64,000 nucleotides of DNA, taken from the NCBI RefSeq assembly GCF_003003235.1, contig NZ_PVUE01000022.1, positions 18,150 through 82,149 on the forward strand, given 5' to 3'. The stretch is from Antricoccus suffuscus. GTDB taxonomy: Bacteria; Actinomycetota; Actinomycetes; Mycobacteriales; Antricoccaceae. The notes under the pieces are model-generated. The model searched no databases and was not told where the DNA came from. It saw nothing but the letters and a program-made list of their open reading frames with translations. Both the position numbers and the translations under genes were made by a program. Below, piece after piece: positions 18,786 through 25,905 of the stretch (position 1 is its first letter; the number at the start of each line of letters is the position of its first letter).

Positions 18786-19897
18786 ACGGTCAGCTCCGGC
18801 TCCATCACAAGCCCGAAGCTGCGTAGTACGCCAAGAAGTTCGCGGTGCCCGAACGCCTGGCACGCAGAGGCGAACCCGGCGCGCTTCGGCGCCTGCTGCA
18901 GCAGCGAGTACGCCGCGTAGGCCTGAAGCAGGCCGGTCTGTTTGTAGTTGGAATTGCCGTGGATCACGCAGTGTGCCCGGCCGAGTGGGCCTGAAGCATA
19001 GACGGAATCCAGCGAGGTGTTGATCCTAGGATTTTCGCGCGGCGGCATATCGGCCTGCACCGAACCGGCGACCTCCGCCAGCGCCGCCTCTTGTTCGGCG
19101 GGCCCCAGCGGTTTGATCTGCTCCTCGAACATCGTCGTGGTCGCGACCACCGTGTCCATCACGGTCCGGTCAAACACGCCGCCGGCAACCTTCACGTTGG
19201 CCACCCGCGGATCGTTCTTAAACCAGACCGGGTGCGACGTACCACCCCATGGAACGGCGAGCGCGGTCGCGTGCTGACCGGGAACGCTGACCTCGAAGGT
19301 GGTGTCGGCGGGCCATTGCTTGTATTGGTTTTGCTCGAGGTAGAACCAGTCTGCCTTGAGGATAGTGAAGATCGTCTGCATCGAGGCGTACGTCGGAAAT
19401 CCCTTCCACAGCACGAGAATGTCGAGAGTGTCGAGACCGGGAGTCTCGAGGCAGATATTCGCAGCGATCTCGCCGGTGGTGTACATCTGCGCGACGCCGG
19501 GGGACAACAAGAGACCCTTGTCGGCGTACTTCTCGCCCCACTTGGACTGCGCATCTAAGACCCAGTCCTGCTCGCCGGTCGTGTCCATGTAATGGCAGCC
19601 GGCCGCGAGGCTGGCATCAACGACCTCGTGACCAAACTTAATGAATGGGCCGACCATATTGCTGACGACCGAGGCGCCGGAGAACAGCTCTGTCAGCGCG
19701 CCCACGTCATGTTCGACTTCGACAACTTCGTGCTCGACCGTGTCTATGCCGGGAACCTTATCGATAACCTCCTGGACTCGCCGTTTATCGCGGCCCGCGG
19801 CGATAAACGGGACGTTGAACTCGCGGAGGTACTCACACACGAGTCGTCCGGTGTAGCCCGAGACCCCATATACGACGACCGGTTTATCGGTGCTCAT
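18776..19897 (-). CDS. saccharopine dehydrogenase-like NAD(P)-binding oxidoreductase
   Basis: The 373-residue protein starts with a Rossmann fold (VVVYGVSGYTGRLVCEYL), the pattern of the saccharopine-dehydrogenase / trans-acting enoyl reductase superfamily. VSNMVGPFIKFG and GCHYMDTTGEQDWV follow, which are usual for that group. The C-terminal ~220 residues are a less familiar substrate domain (DUF5938-like). It lies 2 bases after the SDR gene on the same strand, so both come from the promoter opposite TetR. The substrate is unknown; a CoA thioester or lipid-like ketone is a guess from context. Confidence 0.8.
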   Translation of the reverse strand: MSTDKPVVVYGVSGYTGRLVCEYLREFNVPFIAAGRDKRRVQEVIDKVPGIDTVEHEVVEVEHDVGALTELFSGASVVSNMVGPFIKFGHEVVDASLAAGCHYMDTTGEQDWVLDAQSKWGEKYADKGLLLSPGVAQMYTTGEIAANICLETPGLDTLDILVLWKGFPTYASMQTIFTILKADWFYLEQNQYKQWPADTTFEVSVPGQHATALAVPWGGTSHPVWFKNDPRVANVKVAGGVFDRTVMDTVVATTTMFEEQIKPLGPAEQEAALAEVAGSVQADMPPRENPRINTSLDSVYASGPLGRAHCVIHGNSNYKQTGLLQAYAAYSLLQQAPKRAGFASACQAFGHRELLGVLRSFGLVMEPELTVHA

Positions 19898-19899
19898 CG

Positions 19900-20703
19900 T
19901 TACATCCCCATCCCGCCGTCGACCGGGAGCGCAGCCCCGGTGATGAATCGTGCCGCGTCCGAGGCGAGGAACACCGCGGCGTCGGCCATGTCGGCGACCT
20001 CGCCGAGGCGACCGAGGGGTGTGAGCCCGACGACGCCCCCGATTGCCTCATCCACGCTTGGAAAAAGTCCGAGCTCGACGACGTCCTGGGCGAGCTTGAC
20101 ACCCATCTCGGTCGCGACAAGGCCGGGATAGAGGCAGTTGACTCGCACGCCGTATCCGAGCTTGCCTGACTCCATCGCGGCAACCCTGGTGAGTCGGTCG
20201 ACCGCCGACTTTGTCGCGGAGTATGCGGCGATGCCGGGGAAGGCGATGGTGGCGGCTACCGAGGACATGCTGATCACGGCACCGCCAGCACCGGCCGGGC
20301 CGTCTGGTCGCATGGCCCGAAAGGCATGCTTGATGCCGAGTCCGACACCGAGGATGTTGACTTCGAGCATCCGTCGTACGTCGTCCGGATCGAGATCGAC
20401 CAGCAGGGCCGACAACTCGACGCCGGCGTTATTGATCAGGATGTCGAAACCGCCCAGTTCGCTGACGGTCTGCCCGACCGCTGCCTCCCAACTACTGTCC
20501 TCCCGGACGTCGAGTTCTACGAAACCCGCGGTAGCGCCCGAATCGCGGAGCGCTGCCGCCGTCGCTTTACCGGTCTCGGTGTTGATATCACCGATCATCA
20601 CCGCGGCGCCGGCCCGCGCAAGTGCTCGCGCTATGCCTTCGCCTAGACCTTGTCCGCCGCCGCTGACCAGGGCTTTTCGTCCATCTAGCTCGTACACGCC
20701 CAT
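19900..20703 (-). CDS. short-chain dehydrogenase/reductase (SDR)
   Basis: This classical SDR has 267 residues. It has the cofactor loop SGGGQGLG (14-21, with Ser where Thr is usual), NNAG (91-94), and the catalytic S147/S148, Y161 and K165. D39 after the second strand suggests NAD preference. The C-terminal ITGAALPVDGGMGM is standard. AAAGGA precedes the ATG. It is first in a two-gene operon with the saccharopine-dehydrogenase-like gene and divergent from the TetR regulator. Confidence 0.92.
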   Translation of the reverse strand: MGVYELDGRKALVSGGGQGLGEGIARALARAGAAVMIGDINTETGKATAAALRDSGATAGFVELDVREDSSWEAAVGQTVSELGGFDILINNAGVELSALLVDLDPDDVRRMLEVNILGVGLGIKHAFRAMRPDGPAGAGGAVISMSSVAATIAFPGIAAYSATKSAVDRLTRVAAMESGKLGYGVRVNCLYPGLVATEMGVKLAQDVVELGLFPSVDEAIGGVVGLTPLGRLGEVADMADAAVFLASDAARFITGAALPVDGGMGM

Positions 20704-20736
20704 CTGCGAGTCCTTTCAATGTGACGTCGGGCATAG

Positions 20737-20764
20737 CATCTACCGGTTCCTTGACAGTTGTCAA
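20737..20764 (-). promoter_or_regulatory. probable promoter of the SDR operon
   Basis: Read on the minus strand, a consensus -35 TTGACA (20764-20759) is followed after 16 bases by TAGATG (20742-20737), a weak -10. The -35 box forms one arm of the palindrome described in the next entry, so a bound repressor would block it. Confidence 0.5.
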
Positions 20765-20765
20765 G
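20750..20765. promoter_or_regulatory. candidate TetR operator, CTTGACA-GT-TGTCAAG palindrome
   Basis: This is a perfect inverted repeat with 7-bp arms and a 2-base centre, in the 156-base divergent region between the SDR and TetR genes. It overlaps the -35 of the SDR promoter. TetR-family repressors commonly bind such sites next to their own gene. Confidence 0.6.
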
Positions 20766-20770
20766 AAAAG

Positions 20771-20788
20771 TTTGGGCAGTCGTCCAAA
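20771..20788. promoter_or_regulatory. second candidate operator, TTTGG-N8-CCAAA
   Basis: A second inverted repeat with 5-bp arms lies 5 bases from the first palindrome, on the TetR side. It could be a second operator or part of the TetR promoter. Confidence 0.35.
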
Positions 20789-20859
20789 TTAGTGGCCGGA
20801 TGCCCGCTAAACTGACAGATATCTCCTCGCGCCCCGGCGCGTGACAAGGGAAGGGACTT

Positions 20860-21495
20860 ATGACGCAGACGGCTCAGGACAAGATCGACCGGATCTCGCG
20901 CGGTTCGGTCGACAAGTTTGCCGAGCGCCGCGACCAGCTTGCGGAGTCGGCGCTGCTGACCCTCTCCGAGCTTGGATATGCGCGCACGAGTCTGCGTGAG
21001 ATAGCCCAAAACTCGGACTTCTCGCACGGCGTGCTGCATTACTACTTCCGCGACAAGGTCGATCTGATTACCCACTGCGTACGGCGGTACAAGGCCGTGT
21101 GCGTGCAGCGCTACGACGAAATCGTCGCTACCGCGCAAACCGCAGAGGAGCTGCGTGAGGGGTTTGCTGCCGGTCTCGCACAGACCCTCGTCGAGGACGC
21201 GACGATGCACCGGCTCTGGTACGACCTGCGAGCTCAGAGTCTCTTCGAAGAATCGTTTCGACCGGACGTGCACGATATCGATCAGAGCCTCGAGCGGATG
21301 ATCTGGCGGATCGTCAGTCGCTATGCTGAGCTCTCCGGCACGACGCCGTACCTCACCTCCGCGCCGACCTACGCGCTGTTAGACGGGCTGTTTCAGCAGA
21401 GCCTGCTAACCCAGCTCTCCGGACAGGCAGACAGCGCGAAGCGGCTGCGCGCACATGTCCGGCCGGTCATGGGCCGGCTGATTCACGACCAGTAG
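20860..21495 (+). CDS. TetR/AcrR-family transcriptional regulator
   Basis: The 211-residue protein has an N-terminal TetR helix-turn-helix (about 22-68: LAESALLTLSELGYARTSLREIA, then FSHGVLHYYFRDKVDLI) and a helical ligand-binding domain behind it. AAGGGA lies before the ATG. It is divergent from the SDR / saccharopine-dehydrogenase-like operon, with two palindromes in between, so it most likely represses that operon and perhaps other genes of the catabolic region. The ligand is probably an acyl-CoA or pathway substrate, by inference from context. Confidence 0.92.
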   Translation: MTQTAQDKIDRISRGSVDKFAERRDQLAESALLTLSELGYARTSLREIAQNSDFSHGVLHYYFRDKVDLITHCVRRYKAVCVQRYDEIVATAQTAEELREGFAAGLAQTLVEDATMHRLWYDLRAQSLFEESFRPDVHDIDQSLERMIWRIVSRYAELSGTTPYLTSAPTYALLDGLFQQSLLTQLSGQADSAKRLRAHVRPVMGRLIHDQ

Positions 21496-21505
21496 AACGC
21501 CTGCC

Positions 21506-21534
21506 GTATCCACAACCCGATTTGCGTATCCACA
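21506..21534. other. two DnaA-box-like 9-mers GTATCCACA
   Basis: GTATCCACA occurs at 21506-21514 and 21526-21534, in the same orientation and 20 bases apart. Each differs from the DnaA box TTATCCACA only at the first base. They lie in the 141-base gap between tetR and the small-protein pair. Confidence 0.35.
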
Positions 21535-21588
21535 GGCAATTCCGACTCAAACGGATCGATGCCGAACTTCGTGTGACTCTTGGGTACG

Positions 21589-21616
21589 TCGATTCGCCAA
21601 CCCCCAGGCGGATCGA
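21589..21616 (+). promoter_or_regulatory. stem-loop just before the small-protein pair
   Basis: TCGATTCGCC (21589-21598) pairs with GGCGGATCGA (21607-21616) at 9 of 10 positions plus one G-T wobble, around an 8-base loop. It ends about 10 bases before the AAGGAGG ribosome site of the first small gene, so it may be a 5' leader structure. Confidence 0.4.
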
Positions 21617-21636
21617 CATGACACTAAGGAGGCACC

Positions 21637-21960
21637 ATGGCAGGACCAAAGATCGACATCGACGCCGTCCAGTCGGCGATGAGCGCGGTCGACGACGGAC
21701 AGGCGCAGATGGAAGCGGTGACGCAGCAGATACTTGCCTCGTCGGGACTCTCACTACAGGCGATGAAGGCCCCGGCTGGTCAGGTCGCGGCGAACACGTT
21801 CGGGCAGCTAGGCGGTGGCGGTAAGGCGCTCGCCGAGCAGCTGGCTGCGTTGCGCGACGACCTCGGCAAGCTTGTGCAGGTCGCACTGGCCGGGTCGGAC
21901 GACGCCACAGCGGCCGCGAAGTCCGGGATTGCCATGACGACCAGCGCCGGAATGGCCTAG
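21637..21960 (+). CDS. small helical protein, WXG100-like in size (first of a pair)
   Basis: The 107-residue protein is Ala/Gly/Gln-rich and predicted helical: a helix over about residues 8-35, a Gly-rich turn (QLGGGGK, about 57-63), and a second helix over 64-85. There is no signal peptide or Cys. Size, two-helix layout and tandem partner recall EsxA/EsxB-type secreted proteins, but the W-x-G motif is absent. It has a perfect AAGGAGG 5 bases before the ATG, so it is probably well translated. The partner gene starts 9 bases later. The type VII link is inference. Confidence 0.7.
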   Translation: MAGPKIDIDAVQSAMSAVDDGQAQMEAVTQQILASSGLSLQAMKAPAGQVAANTFGQLGGGGKALAEQLAALRDDLGKLVQVALAGSDDATAAAKSGIAMTTSAGMA

Positions 21961-21969
21961 GAGATCGCC

Positions 21970-22263
21970 ATGGGACTGATTGCCTTTGACACCAACGGAA
22001 TCGCCGACATCGCGGCACAGACGATCGCTCGGCAACAGCAGTGGGACGACATCTGGAGCTCCGTCAAGAGCCGGATTGGAGCCACGGTCGCGGGCGACCT
22101 CGATGCGCTGACGGGCATGAGCCTGGAGGAACGGTCTGCCGCGTATGCCGCCAAGACCGCGCAGTACACGATCCAACTACAGGCACAGGCGCAGGCGACG
22201 GCAAAGATCGGCAGCATTGCCGCGGAAACCAACCAGGCGATGGCGCGGGTGATCGCCGGATAA
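21970..22263 (+). CDS. small helical protein, WXG100-like in size (second of a pair)
   Basis: The 97-residue protein is predicted helical, with QQQWDDIWSSVKSRI in the first half and a long Ala/Gln-rich helix (about 53-95) in the second. No signal peptide or membrane segment is visible. AGGAGA lies 5 bases before the ATG and the gene is 9 bases behind its partner. Two Trp residues occur but no W-x-G turn. The gene ends 1 base before the convergent acyl-CoA synthetase gene. I cannot name a family; a secreted or self-assembling pair is the best guess. Confidence 0.68.
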   Translation: MGLIAFDTNGIADIAAQTIARQQQWDDIWSSVKSRIGATVAGDLDALTGMSLEERSAAYAAKTAQYTIQLQAQAQATAKIGSIAAETNQAMARVIAG

Positions 22264-22264
22264 C

Positions 22265-24376
22265 TCAGCCGACGAAGACGGCGGCGTCGACCGCCACAAT
22301 GCCGCTTTCGTTGAGAATCAGCGGATTGACATCGAGGCTCTGCACGTCGTGATTTGCCGTCATCAGATCGCCCACGGCGCACACCGCATCCGCCCACGCA
22401 TCCACCGCGGCCGGTGGCTCGCCACGTAGCCCAGTGAGAATCGAGGTGACCCGAAGCCCCGCCATCGCGTGCCGCACATCGTCGCGAGAGAACGGCGGCG
22501 GCAGCAGCGCAGCGTCGTCGAGAGCCTCGACATACTTGCCTCCGGCGCCGAACACGACGACCGGGCCAAACGTCTTGTCGCGGTGCGCGCCGACCATCAC
22601 CTCGTGGCCGCGACTGGCCATCGCGGCGACGAGTACGCCGTCGAAGGCGAGATTGGCTGACTTCATCCGCTCGCACAGTCGCTCGTACGCGGCGACCGCG
22701 TCGTTCGTGGTCTGGATGTCGAGCGCGACCAGCCCGAGCTCCGACTTATGCGGTGCGTCCGCCGAACAGCCCTTGACGGCTACCGGCGTACCGAGGTTGG
22801 CTACGGCCTCACGTACGTCACTTTCGTTGCGGCACAGCCGAAAGGGGATCGTTGGTACGCCGGACGCCGCTAGGCGGAGCAAGCTGTCAGCCTCGCTGAG
22901 ACTCGTGCTCGACGCTGCCGCCCCGCTCGGCGCGTCCACGAGCGGCGAGCGGAAGGACTCAGGGCGTGAGCGCGCAATCAGCGCGTGATGACTGGCGTAG
23001 CGGTCCAGCGAGTCGACGGCCGTTGCCTCGTCGCCAAACACGACAAGGCCCTTCTTCTTGAACTCGGCGGCGACGGATTGCTGCGGCGCGACGATCACCA
23101 CCGGCTTACCGGTCTGGTCGCTCACGGCGGCGGCATCGCGGGCGAACCGCGGTACGTCGTACCCCTTGCCGGCCACTGGCACCGCGAGGATGAAAATGTC
23201 CGCTGACGTGTCGCGGGCGATGACCGGAAGCGACCGACCGAAAAGCCCACTGTCCGACAGCAGCGCGGCGGTGACGTCCACCGGGTTCGTGGAGGTGGCG
23301 AACCCGGGCAGGATCTCGCGCAATTCGGCCTCGATGTCAGGGGCGAAGGTCGTGAGCGGCATGCCGCGGTCGGTCGCGGCATCGGCCGTCAGCACGCACA
23401 GCGCACCAGAATTGCTCATAATCACGAGGTTCCGGCCTTCGGGTGTCCACCCCTTCAAGTACAGCTCGGCGGTGTCGACCATTTCGCGCATGCTGCGGAC
23501 CCGCCAGATACCCAGTTTCTCGAAGTACGCGTTGACTACGGCGTCCTCGTTGGCAATCGCGCCGGTATGCGATTTCGCGGCGCGCTGCCCGTCGGCGCTG
23601 CGCCCGCCCATGATGGCCACGATCGGTACGCCGCGTTGTTTGGCGGTGGCCGCCGCCCCGGCCAATGAGTCCGGATCGGCGAGATTCTCTAGGTATAGAA
23701 GCAGAAGTTTGACGTCAGGGTCTTGTACGACGGCCTCGCTCAGCTCGCCGACGTTGATGTCGGCGTCGTTGCCGGTGGCGTGCACGTGGCGGATGCCCAG
23801 CCCGCGAGCCCGCAATAGACCATAGGGCACGGACGACATCGCACCGCTCTGGCTGATGATCGCGATCTCGCCGTCCATCGGCTCTTGCTCGGTGAACAAC
23901 GTCGAGAAGTTCAAGATCGCGCCGTTGCCGAAGTTGGCGACGCCTTGAGAGTTGGGCCCGATCATGCGCATTCCTGCAGCACGCGCCGTCGCGACCATTT
24001 CACGTTGCTGCGCCTGGCCCGTGGGATCGGGGACTTCGCCGAAGCCCGAGGCCATGACGACGACCGCCTTGACGCCGCGGGCGGCGCACTCGGCGACTGC
24101 CTTGACGGTGCGGTCGCCGGCGACCGCGATGATCACTGCGTCTGGGATGACCGGCAGCGCCTCGAGGCTGGGAAACGCGGGGAGATCCTGCACGGTCTCG
24201 CGGCTCGGATTGATCGGGTAGATGTCTCCGGTGTACCCGAACTGTTTCATGTACTTGATCGGCCGGCCACCGATCTTGTCTGGATCAGACGATGCGCCGA
24301 TGATCGCCACGGATCGTGGAGCCAGCAGCGCGGCTATTCCTGACGGCGAACGTGCCGGCTGCGGTCCAGTGGTCAT
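22265..24376 (-). CDS. acyl-CoA synthetase (ADP-forming), fused alpha-beta form
   Basis: The 703-residue enzyme belongs to the acetyl-CoA synthetase (ADP-forming) / acetyltransferase family. It has an N-terminal CoA-binding Rossmann domain (SVAIIGASSDPDKIGGRP), two succinyl-CoA-synthetase-like domains with the phospho-histidine H270 (AAKSHTGA), and a C-terminal ATP-grasp domain (about 480-703, with VAVKGCSADAPHKSELG and LDVNPLI). It makes or cleaves acyl-CoA thioesters with ATP/ADP. It is divergent from the thiolase/DUF35 pair with an 80-base gap, so both are likely controlled together. Confidence 0.9.
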   Translation of the reverse strand: MTTGPQPARSPSGIAALLAPRSVAIIGASSDPDKIGGRPIKYMKQFGYTGDIYPINPSRETVQDLPAFPSLEALPVIPDAVIIAVAGDRTVKAVAECAARGVKAVVVMASGFGEVPDPTGQAQQREMVATARAAGMRMIGPNSQGVANFGNGAILNFSTLFTEQEPMDGEIAIISQSGAMSSVPYGLLRARGLGIRHVHATGNDADINVGELSEAVVQDPDVKLLLLYLENLADPDSLAGAAATAKQRGVPIVAIMGGRSADGQRAAKSHTGAIANEDAVVNAYFEKLGIWRVRSMREMVDTAELYLKGWTPEGRNLVIMSNSGALCVLTADAATDRGMPLTTFAPDIEAELREILPGFATSTNPVDVTAALLSDSGLFGRSLPVIARDTSADIFILAVPVAGKGYDVPRFARDAAAVSDQTGKPVVIVAPQQSVAAEFKKKGLVVFGDEATAVDSLDRYASHHALIARSRPESFRSPLVDAPSGAAASSTSLSEADSLLRLAASGVPTIPFRLCRNESDVREAVANLGTPVAVKGCSADAPHKSELGLVALDIQTTNDAVAAYERLCERMKSANLAFDGVLVAAMASRGHEVMVGAHRDKTFGPVVVFGAGGKYVEALDDAALLPPPFSRDDVRHAMAGLRVTSILTGLRGEPPAAVDAWADAVCAVGDLMTANHDVQSLDVNPLILNESGIVAVDAAVFVG

Positions 24377-24456
24377 ATGCCTGTTCCATCCTGTTCGGGA
24401 GGTCGCGCTACCGTGCGAAGGTCGATAGCAAGACTAACCATACGAGGCAGGGGCAT

Positions 24457-25593
24457 ATGGCCTGGATTAGCGGGATCGGACTCACGCCGTACGGCAAACA
24501 ACCAGGACCGGGCGCGGTCGACTGGCAGAGTCTTGCGGCACGCGCGGCGATGCACGACGCCGGGCTCGGCTCGTCCGTAATTGACGGAGTACTCGCCGGC
24601 TACGCGACAACCATCGGGCACATCATGCCGTCGGACTTACTCGCTGAGCGGCTCGGTATCCGCCCGCGGGTTGCTTCCGGCATGAGCGTCGGCGGCGCGA
24701 CGGGGCTGTCGATGGTTGCGCAGGCCGCCCGGACGGTCGACACGGGTGCCGCCGACCACGTGCTCGTAGCCGGCGGTGAGGACCGGGCGAGCGGACAGAG
24801 CACCGAGACCTCCACTCGAACGCTCGCACAGGTCGGGCACGCGGCGTACGAGGTGCCGACCGGTTGCACCGTGCCCGGCTACTACGCGCTGCTGGCATCT
24901 GAGTACTTGCATAAGCACGGCCTCGACCGAGAGGCGCTCGCGCCGTTCGCGGTGCATATGCGGACCAACGCGCTTCGGCATCCTGGCGCGCAGTTCTCAA
25001 AACCGATCACCATCGACGACGTACTCGCCGCGCGGCCTATCGCCGAACCGCTGCACCTGCTGGACTGCTGCCCGACGTCAGATGGGGGAGCGGCGTTCGT
25101 GGTGACCGCGCAGCCGAGGGACAAGCGCAGCATCAGAATCAGCGGAATCGGCGAAGGCCATATGCACCAGCACATCAGCGAGGCCGACAGCGATAACTTT
25201 GGCGCGCGGATTGCCGCGGAGCGGGCGTTTGAATCGTCGGGGCGTCGTCGCGACGAAATCGACATCCTCGGCGTTTACGACTCGTTCACGATCACTATCG
25301 CCTTGCTGCTTGAGGAGATCGGCTTCTCGGCCGCGGGCCGCAGTGGTGCCGACGTACTTGACGGCAGGTATGCCGCGGACGGCGAGTTTCCCCTCAACCT
25401 GCACGGTGGACTGCTGTCATACGGGCACTGTGGGGTCGCGGGTGGGATGGCGCACTTGGCCGAGGTCGTCACGCAGTTGCGCGGCGAGGCCGGTGATCGT
25501 GCCATTGCGAGACAACCGTCGACCGGTTTCGTGCATGCCGACGGTGGCGTGATGTCCGCACACGTCAGCCTTGTTGTGGAGGCAGCGGCATGA
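24457..25593 (+). CDS. thiolase-fold protein lacking the nucleophilic cysteine (Ltp2-like)
   Basis: The 378-residue protein has the thiolase superfamily fold. The motif that normally holds the nucleophile reads SVGGATG (77-83), so glycine replaces cysteine, while the histidine loop is kept (GGLLSYGHCGVAGG). Cys-less thiolases paired with DUF35 proteins act as retro-aldolases or similar C-C lyases, such as Ltp2 with ChsH2 in steroid side-chain degradation. ATG 24457 is chosen because it fits the family N-terminus (MAWISGIGLTPYGK) and has GAGGCAGGGG upstream. The DUF35 gene overlaps its end by 4 bases. Confidence 0.85.
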   Translation: MAWISGIGLTPYGKQPGPGAVDWQSLAARAAMHDAGLGSSVIDGVLAGYATTIGHIMPSDLLAERLGIRPRVASGMSVGGATGLSMVAQAARTVDTGAADHVLVAGGEDRASGQSTETSTRTLAQVGHAAYEVPTGCTVPGYYALLASEYLHKHGLDREALAPFAVHMRTNALRHPGAQFSKPITIDDVLAARPIAEPLHLLDCCPTSDGGAAFVVTAQPRDKRSIRISGIGEGHMHQHISEADSDNFGARIAAERAFESSGRRRDEIDILGVYDSFTITIALLLEEIGFSAAGRSGADVLDGRYAADGEFPLNLHGGLLSYGHCGVAGGMAHLAEVVTQLRGEAGDRAIARQPSTGFVHADGGVMSAHVSLVVEAAA

Positions 25594-25898
25594 GCGAGGA
25601 AGCGATGATTGTGGTGCGTGCTTGCGCAGACTGTGGCGCCGTCTGGTATCTGCCGCGCGACCTCTGTCCCGGGTGTGGTTCCGAGACCGTGACCGCGCGT
25701 CCCAGCGAAGGCGTGGGGACGTGCGCGGCTGTCACTCGGTACGCCGCTACCGAAGATCAGCCGCGCCGCGCGTTCTGCTTGATCGACCTCGATGAGGGGG
25801 CTCGAATGATGGCACGTTGCGAGCCGTCGCTCAATCCAGGCGATCGTGTGACCGCGACGTACGTCGACGGCATGCCGCATTTCATCGGCAGCAGGTAG
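25590..25898 (+). CDS. DUF35 (OB-fold with zinc ribbon) partner protein
   Basis: The 102-residue protein has a rubredoxin-like zinc ribbon (C12-x2-C15 and C26-x2-C29, CADCGAVWYLPRDLCPGCG) followed by an OB-fold (VGTCAAVTRYA and GDRVTATYVDGMPHF). DUF35 proteins bind acyl-CoA and form complexes with thiolase-fold partners. It overlaps the upstream thiolase-like gene by 4 bases (ATGA), which implies coupled translation and a stoichiometric complex. It is shorter than many DUF35 proteins and carries no MaoC fusion. Confidence 0.92.
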   Translation: MSEEAMIVVRACADCGAVWYLPRDLCPGCGSETVTARPSEGVGTCAAVTRYAATEDQPRRAFCLIDLDEGARMMARCEPSLNPGDRVTATYVDGMPHFIGSR

Positions 25899-25905
25899 GA
25901 AACAC

